This document shows positions 58,945 to 64,000 of a stretch of DNA of 64,000 nucleotides, piece after piece. Made by a program: the position numbers and the translations under genes. Numbering within the stretch: the first letter of the stretch is position 1; the number at the start of each line of letters is the position of its first letter. The notes under the pieces were generated by a model that was not told where the DNA came from, searched no databases, and saw only the letters and a list, made by a program, of their open reading frames with translations. The stretch is from Candidatus Saccharibacteria bacterium oral taxon 488 (GTDB taxonomy: Bacteria > Patescibacteriota > Saccharimonadia > Saccharimonadales > Saccharimonadaceae), in assembly GCA_010202115.1 (NCBI GenBank), contig CP047917.1, forward strand, positions 248,001-312,000. The letters are read 5' to 3'.

Positions 58945-60489
58945 TTATGAAATTTTGTCAAGAACAACCAAGTGCTCACTATGCGGTGTGCGTGGGAAAA
59001 AGTTGTAGCCGCGGTGCCAAGCGATGCGGTAGTGTTGCTGGAGCAAGGCGACGTCGCGGGCTTGGGTGACAGGATTGCAGCTGAGATAGAGGATGCGCGG
59101 TGGCAGTTGTTGCAACAATGTCGCAATAACATCGGAATGCAAGCCGGCGCGCGGCGGGTCGACGATGACGATTTCCTTGCCTGTAATGTAGTCGAGGGCT
59201 TGTTCGCTGGGGGCGAGAACGGCGCGGGCGTCGGTGCGACCAAGTTCGGTGATGTTGCGCTGCATTTCGCGGACGGCGTCGGCGTTGCTTTCCACCAGCG
59301 TGATGTTGTCGCCGCCAATGGTCAGGCCGATGGTGCCGACGCCAGCGTAGAGGTCGATGGTTGATAATTTGACAGCTCGAATATCATCATAAAATAATCC
59401 GGGACCCACGTAAAGTTGCCCAGATTTTTTCTGAGATATTGCTCGCTGTTGACTATCGGTGTTGTCATGTGCCGCCAACTGATCCAACTGGCGCTCTTGG
59501 CGCGCCTTATTGTACGGTACCCATTCCCGCATGTCGCGCAGCGCTTGCTCGTAAACTGGAATATTGACTTGGAAAAAGCCTTCGCAGGCGTAGCGGAATG
59601 GCACGCCAAGGACGGTGTCGGTCAGGGTGGTGTTGCCGAAACGCGCCAGGCGTTCGGTGATGCGGCTGGCTGGTGAGCGCGGGTCGGAATAGATGACTTC
59701 CCCGCCCTGAGCCGGTAGTTTGGCGACTTCATCAGCGGTAATGATTTCGGGCAAGCGATCCTTGATATACAGCTGCCACACGCAACTCCCCGACTGATCG
59801 CAGCGGATGAGTAGGGTCTTGAGCTGGCGAGCCGAGACATGTTTATGGCGCAGTAAATCGCGGATCGCACGCGCCAAGTTGTTGATTGCAGGGTGTGCCA
59901 AACTTGTGCCATCGACGACAATCTTGCCCTTGCTGCCGCGACGGAAAAATGCCAAGTCAAGCGTATCACCAGATGATTCTTCACGGTCGCTATCCGCGTC
60001 TATCCCTCGGGTATCATCAGAAAATAATCCGAAACCCGAGATAGCCCCAGGTTCTTTCTGAGATACCGCTCGGGATGCTACCGATTCACTATACCAACTA
60101 AATTCAACTTTATTGCGATAGCCATATGCGACATTGTCGCAATAGACATTAATCGCCGCTGGTAATGCAACATTGTGTAGCATAAAGGCGTCGTTGATCA
60201 ATTGCCTTTTATACGTCTGCTCAACTTCGAGCGGCATAATCTGCCACGGGCTGGTCGACAGATAACTATCCGGATCACGCGGCTGGATGCGGTCGGGGCT
60301 TGGCGAGATTACTTCCTCGACGACTGCCTCGACGAAGTGCGATTTCTTTTTGGTAACGCGAACGGTGACGGTCTCGCCTGGTAGCCCGCCCCATACGAAA
60401 CATTTACGCCCGTCAGCCAGCGTCCCCAGTGCTTGCCCGCCGCCGACGATTTTCTCCAGTGTCAGCGTCTCGAAACTCTGTCGTTTCAT
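58945..60489 (-). CDS. 23S rRNA (uracil-C5)-methyltransferase, RlmD/TrmA type
   Basis: 514 aa. N-terminal TRAM domain (MKRQSFETLTLEKIVGGGQA...), central region with VEFSW and FFRRGSKGKIV, catalytic domain with IDLYAGVGTIGL, IVDPPRAGLHSDV and the nucleophile Cys in LYLSCNPVTQARD. The N-terminal Fe-S cysteines of RlmD are not evident. Two similar inserts of about 25 residues (RAVSQKEPG..LFSDDTRG and RAISQKKSG..LFYDDIRA) are encoded by copies of one palindromic element. TATAAT on the minus strand ends 8 nt before ATG 60489. Confidence 0.9.
   Translation of the reverse strand: MKRQSFETLTLEKIVGGGQALGTLADGRKCFVWGGLPGETVTVRVTKKKSHFVEAVVEEVISPSPDRIQPRDPDSYLSTSPWQIMPLEVEQTYKRQLINDAFMLHNVALPAAINVYCDNVAYGYRNKVEFSWYSESVASRAVSQKEPGAISGFGLFSDDTRGIDADSDREESSGDTLDLAFFRRGSKGKIVVDGTSLAHPAINNLARAIRDLLRHKHVSARQLKTLLIRCDQSGSCVWQLYIKDRLPEIITADEVAKLPAQGGEVIYSDPRSPASRITERLARFGNTTLTDTVLGVPFRYACEGFFQVNIPVYEQALRDMREWVPYNKARQERQLDQLAAHDNTDSQQRAISQKKSGQLYVGPGLFYDDIRAVKLSTIDLYAGVGTIGLTIGGDNITLVESNADAVREMQRNITELGRTDARAVLAPSEQALDYITGKEIVIVDPPRAGLHSDVIATLLQQLPPRILYLSCNPVTQARDVALLQQHYRIAWHRGYNFFPRTPHSEHLVVLDKIS
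59373..59448. repeat. Palindromic element, copy in RlmD-type gene (1)
   Basis: 76 bp, ends CAGCTCGAATATC and GATATTGCTCGCTG are inverted repeats. Internally CATCATAAAATAATCC and TTTTTTCTGAGATA match the other copy at 60002-60076. Read in frame. Confidence 0.85.
60002..60076. repeat. Palindromic element, copy in RlmD-type gene (2)
   Basis: 75 bp, ends ATCCCTCGGGTATC and GATACCGCTCGGGAT are inverted repeats; CATCAGAAAATAATCC and TTCTTTCTGAGATA are shared with the copy at 59373-59448. Read in frame, adding about 25 residues. Confidence 0.85.
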
Positions 60490-60508
60490 CAAGAGTTATT
60501 ATAACAAA

Positions 60509-60982
60509 TTAGAAATTACACTCTGGCACGCCGCCAAACCAGCCGTTTTGCATATTGCGGCCAGTGCGGCAGGTGGTGCCATCTGAGAGCGGCACCTTTA
60601 TGGCGTAGCGGGTCGGCACGACGCTGGAAGCGTGGGTCGTGTCAGTGGCTGCGAGATACCAATAGTCGCGGCCTTCGTGGTCTTTCGGCAGCTGCTTGAT
60701 GTAGCGTGGAATGAGGAGTGCGCCGAGCTCGCCGCCATTACAAATTTTCATATTAGCGGTGTTATAAATGGTGCAGGCACTCGTCGGCCATGGATATTCG
60801 CCGTTGTCCGAACGATATTTCTCGATCGCCTCCTTGAGCATTGAAATATTTGACTTGGTTTCATTGTCGCGGGCGGTGTTATACGTATTGCGCCAGACGA
60901 GGCCGCCTAAGGTAGCGAGGATCGCGATGACCACGATGATAATGATAATTTCGACGATAGTAAAGCCATACTGCTTATGCAT
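60509..60982 (-). CDS. Type IV prepilin-like protein
   Basis: 157 aa. Short basic leader, cleavage site G|FTIVE, then the pilin helix IIIIIVVIAILATLGGLVW; the C-terminal part has Cys pairs (Cys in SACTIYN, KICNGG, TTCRTG, PECNF) and a pseudopilin-like GRDYWYLA. Probably a (pseudo)pilin of the T4P/competence machine; fits with dprA in the same window. TACAAT on the minus strand ends 6 nt before the ATG. Confidence 0.9.
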   Translation of the reverse strand: MHKQYGFTIVEIIIIIVVIAILATLGGLVWRNTYNTARDNETKSNISMLKEAIEKYRSDNGEYPWPTSACTIYNTANMKICNGGELGALLIPRYIKQLPKDHEGRDYWYLAATDTTHASSVVPTRYAIKVPLSDGTTCRTGRNMQNGWFGGVPECNF

Positions 60983-61061
60983 ATGACGATTGTAGCGCGT
61001 TTTTGGTTTGATCGCAAGGCTGGTAATTAGGTGATTATTATGCTACACTAGTCCTTGGTAT

Positions 61062-61136
61062 TGGGCCGTCGCCAAGTGGTAAGGCACCAGGTTTTGGTCC
61101 TGGCATTCGGGGGTTCGAATCCCTCCGGCCCAGCCA
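61062..61136 (+). tRNA. tRNA-Gln (anticodon TTG)
   Basis: Acceptor TGGGCCG/CGGCCCA, D-arm GCC..GGC, anticodon stem CCAGG/CCTGG with loop TTTTGGT (anticodon TTG), T-loop TTCGAAT, discriminator G and encoded CCA. TGCTACACT (-10, 61044-61049) lies upstream; a terminator-like hairpin with AACCGTC/GGCGGTT follows at 61149-61180. Confidence 0.97.
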
Positions 61137-61276
61137 AGTTTTATATAGTAACCGTCTAGTCCAGAGTGGCTGGGCGGTTTATTTGTATGATTTGGTCTAT
61201 TGTATAGATACCCACTATCTTTGTGCCTATATCTGGCGTAGGTCTAGCGCCAAATGTGTTGAGTATAAGGAGGATA

Positions 61277-64000
61277 TTAATCTCTAAACCGCTCTTGCTT
61301 AATTATGCGGTTTCTTTCTCTCTCATAAGTCTCTGCAAGCTCACGCAGTGATGCTGCAAGATTTATAAAACCTAAAGATTCAATCTTATCTGCACGATTT
61401 TGCCATTTATCTCTCAAGGATGCCTCAGCCTCGCCCGTTTCGTCCACTGCATGAACACCACGCGAATTGTATACCCCTCTGCCATATCCGGACCTCATAG
61501 ACACTGAGTCGTTTCGGTCTAAAGTTTTTGCTACCGTTTTGTTGATCCATAAGCCGCTTTTGTCTTCAGGGGAGTTTATTAGATATCCACCTATAACAGA
61601 CTGGGCAATGTTCAAATGCCCGCTCGTCTCACATATCTGCTCAGTCTTGTGTATCCAAGCAGTAAAATTATCTTCTCGGAATGTGCCATATTGGTCTATG
61701 CCTGGCATAACCATAAAGTCATTAAATGATAATATTTTTAATAGTCTGTATTGGATAGCATCGTCAATCTTTTGGTACTTGGCATCGGGAAGGTCTGATT
61801 TGTAGGCAGTCTTAATTAGATCGCAGAAAAAATCTGCGTCATTTGCAATTCGATATATTAATGCTCGCGGTTGTCCTATGCCGTGTTTTCCGAATAGTTT
61901 AAGGTGGGCCCATTCTGCCCCCCATAAGTTCGTTTTCGTATAGTCAATATTGTCGTATAAATACTTGAATACTCGACCTATTTCGTATTGTAAGTTATTT
62001 GTGCTTGAAATATTCTCGGTGGTATTTAATGATGTCATTAGTGCTTGTAGACATAATTCTGGATCAATTTGCTGTTTGATAGAGTCCACAGTCCCATGAA
62101 TTATCAAGGCAATATATTCAATTGCGGCCAGAGGGCGTCTGGCCTTCAGAAGATTTCTAACTGTAGCTTCGGAATATTTGTCATCCGTACGTCGAAAATT
62201 ATCGACCCTATCCCAGTATCTTTTAGTAAGGTCTTTATCTTGTTGTGCGGCCAATAGGTCCCAAGCGCTTTGACCGAATGGCAAAGCTAGAAGAAGTAGA
62301 ATCTTTTGTTCGTTATTCCAGCTGGCAAAATCTAACTTATTGACCCAGTTGATGTCACCTTTATAATAGAAATATCTCGTATAAATGAAGTTACTAATAA
62401 ATTCTTTTTCAGCTTTATTCTCGTTGAGGAATTTAGGCAATAACATATTTTCGATGGATGGATAATCTATAGAGCCCAGGCTAGATCCTATGGTGTACGG
62501 AATCTTGGCTCGGTTAATAAGTTCATTCAACTGACAAATGGCATTATCTGAGTTTAAGATCTTGAGAAGTGATTCTCGCTGCTTCTCTTCCAGCTCTTTC
62601 TTGCCTTTTTCCCAGTCGTTATAGCCTATTAGGTTGTGGTCAGAATTACTAAATAGATATATAGACTTATATAGATCATCCTCAGGCTCTATATCATCGG
62701 CAATTTTTTTAAGTATCTCTGCTCTTTTGCCTTCATCTTTACTACGCCGATCTAGATTATTTATTTTTTTAAGTAATATCTCCCATATTACTTGCTTATC
62801 TTTGTTAGCCATTTTTTGTAGATGTTTATTTAGTTGGTCTATGAAATTCGAAAAGGCATCATCTGTAAGATGGTCGATATTTTCAATTACATCGATAATT
62901 TCTTGAAGAGACTCGGTTGTATCTATATAGAGATTTGAATAGTATGAACTCTCCTTCCACAGCTCTTGTTGCGTAATAGGCTGAAAGCTATTGGTAATAT
63001 CTAGCCATTCTGGAAGTTCCCTCTCCATGGTTGTTTGAGTCATATTCGGCAGTAAACCCTTGAGTAGCTCTCGCCCGACAGCTTTATGCTCATTGACTAT
63101 TTTTTCGACCACACCGTGTTGAACCTCTAAGGGGGCAAGCGTTTTCGGCTGCCACGGCAGGATCGTATGTAGGATGGTATCTAGGGAGCGCTTTTTATTC
63201 TCTGTCTGATCAATTTCGAGGGCTGCGATCTTAGCTAACGCTAAACTAGCTCGTGAAAAATATTTTTTATCCCAAGATAAATCAGCCAGCGCCCAGCGCA
63301 AACCAGTCATGTAATCCGACTGAAAGAATGAATCGCCCGAACTTTCCTTTATGACTATTGCAATTGGATTATTATTTTTTATTTCAAGGATGTTCTCTAG
63401 CTTTGACAAAAATTGAACTGGAGATGCTTGGGCGATTAAAGAGGTGTTGTCTGTGATGCTCATCCATAGTTTGGGGTTTTGATTATCAGAAAGCAACCTG
63501 TATACTGTATTATTTGCTGTGTTAGCTATTTTGTTGGCAGAGCACTTACGAAGTATGTCCTGGTTATTTGCAAGCATGGCCATACCATTTGCTACGCCAG
63601 TCCTAATTGTCGCTGAGTATGCTCGGCTCTTTTTGTAAATATTAGCCATATATCTTTCGTCTATTGGCAAATCTAGCGCTGGATTGATTTCACTCAGGAT
63701 CCTTAAGTAAATATCCGCAAAAACATCAATATGGTTGTCATAAATGCATTTACTTAGCTGCTCAATCGTAGATTTAATGTCAAGAACCTTCCACGTAGTA
63801 TCTCTTAGTTCTAGTACTTGATCATCGGTAGAATTTATTTCTTGGACTATGTCTAATAATGAGCCATCATCACATCTTAGCAATTCAGACACTATTTTTT
63901 TATCATTTGAATTTGCAGAGTCAAATTCACCAATTAAACATAGTAATGCTAGCTCTTTTTTGTGTGCTGTTTTAATTGTGATCTTGTTTTTTGACGGTTC
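61277..64000 (-). CDS. Large AT-rich protein of unknown function, 5' end missing
   Basis: The frame is open from the window edge (first codons EPSKNKITIKTAHKKELALL) to the stop at 61277, so at least 907 aa; a GTG at 63892 is not the true start. Almost wholly helical, Ile/Asn/Lys-rich, no recognised motif; may be the helical-repeat C-terminal half of a large NTPase or sensor protein. GC is clearly lower than the core genes and it abuts tRNA-Gln, so horizontal acquisition is likely. A defence role is only a guess. Confidence 0.7.
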   Translation of the reverse strand, partial: EPSKNKITIKTAHKKELALLCLIGEFDSANSNDKKIVSELLRCDDGSLLDIVQEINSTDDQVLELRDTTWKVLDIKSTIEQLSKCIYDNHIDVFADIYLRILSEINPALDLPIDERYMANIYKKSRAYSATIRTGVANGMAMLANNQDILRKCSANKIANTANNTVYRLLSDNQNPKLWMSITDNTSLIAQASPVQFLSKLENILEIKNNNPIAIVIKESSGDSFFQSDYMTGLRWALADLSWDKKYFSRASLALAKIAALEIDQTENKKRSLDTILHTILPWQPKTLAPLEVQHGVVEKIVNEHKAVGRELLKGLLPNMTQTTMERELPEWLDITNSFQPITQQELWKESSYYSNLYIDTTESLQEIIDVIENIDHLTDDAFSNFIDQLNKHLQKMANKDKQVIWEILLKKINNLDRRSKDEGKRAEILKKIADDIEPEDDLYKSIYLFSNSDHNLIGYNDWEKGKKELEEKQRESLLKILNSDNAICQLNELINRAKIPYTIGSSLGSIDYPSIENMLLPKFLNENKAEKEFISNFIYTRYFYYKGDINWVNKLDFASWNNEQKILLLLALPFGQSAWDLLAAQQDKDLTKRYWDRVDNFRRTDDKYSEATVRNLLKARRPLAAIEYIALIIHGTVDSIKQQIDPELCLQALMTSLNTTENISSTNNLQYEIGRVFKYLYDNIDYTKTNLWGAEWAHLKLFGKHGIGQPRALIYRIANDADFFCDLIKTAYKSDLPDAKYQKIDDAIQYRLLKILSFNDFMVMPGIDQYGTFREDNFTAWIHKTEQICETSGHLNIAQSVIGGYLINSPEDKSGLWINKTVAKTLDRNDSVSMRSGYGRGVYNSRGVHAVDETGEAEASLRDKWQNRADKIESLGFINLAASLRELAETYERERNRIIKQERFRD

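Noticed and set aside
1..64000. Search by eye for CRISPR arrays and transposase genes
   Set aside because: No regularly spaced direct repeats and no ORF with transposase motifs were found.

Overview
The window looks like a chromosomal piece of a Patescibacteria (CPR) genome, most probably Candidatus Saccharibacteria (TM7). This is inferred from gene content and style: very compact coding, a roughly 50 percent GC core, a lone VirD4/TraG-like ATPase, a prepilin and competence genes (dprA, recO), a dcw cluster without its mur ligases, many proteins without obvious families, and the standard code (UGA is a stop). There are no rRNA genes, no CRISPR array and no insertion sequence with a transposase.

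Layout. 1-5.0 kb: end of prfB, then ftsE-ftsX, a CHAP peptidoglycan hydrolase and a C-terminal processing protease, a division and wall-remodelling block. 5-14 kb: rpmA, a TRM11-like methyltransferase, a flippase-like membrane protein, xseA-xseB, a soluble histidine kinase with a receiver-only regulator, and recO. 14-20 kb: accessory genes (glyS, a restriction-like nuclease domain, a Nudix protein, an AbrB-Doc toxin-antitoxin pair). 20-29 kb: yvcK, a HAD protein, a DapDC-type decarboxylase, a divergent RelA/SpoT protein, RNase H, a KwaB-like DUF4868 protein next to a Pif1-like helicase, and a GH1 glycosidase. 29-37.5 kb: dcw cluster mraZ-rsmH-(two small ORFs)-ftsL-ftsI-mraY-ftsW-murG-ftsQ with MraZ boxes upstream. 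37.5-38.5 kb: a gene desert holding a GC-rich structured segment. 38.5-49 kb, mostly minus strand: small membrane and nuclease-like proteins, a frameshifted Excalibur gene, the VirD4-like ATPase, a sigma-region-4/HARE-HTH fusion, topA, a CDP-alcohol phosphatidyltransferase and dprA. 49.2-49.6 kb: an orphan noncoding transcript with a consensus promoter and a strong terminator. 50.7-56.8 kb: a metal-homeostasis island with a Fur/Zur-type repressor divergent from a nicotianamine-synthase-like gene, YcgQ/YcgR-like membrane proteins, a TerC/DUF475 protein and a COG0523 (CobW-type) GTPase. 57-64 kb: small SD-led orphan genes, an M16-like peptidase, an RlmD-type methyltransferase carrying two in-frame palindromic elements, a prepilin, tRNA-Gln, and the 3' part of a large AT-rich gene.

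Three genome-wide themes stand out. (1) About 28 genes have a -10 hexamer (often TGnTATAAT) ending 6-8 nt before the start codon, so their mRNAs should be leaderless; this also helps choose start codons. A second promoter class, TTGACNTTTT with a 17-bp spacer, drives rpmA and several small genes; most of these have leaders with good Shine-Dalgarno sites. (2) Imperfect palindromes of about 50-170 bp are scattered between genes and, in at least three genes, inside the reading frame without breaking it, like the Rickettsia palindromic elements. (3) A palindrome built on GCRACAATGTYGCAAYAA recurs, mostly in and around the metal island, and sits on the shared -35 region of the Zur-like and nicotianamine-synthase-like genes. 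The best candidate for an undescribed system is this Zur-controlled metallophore island in a host-dependent, gene-poor bacterium.
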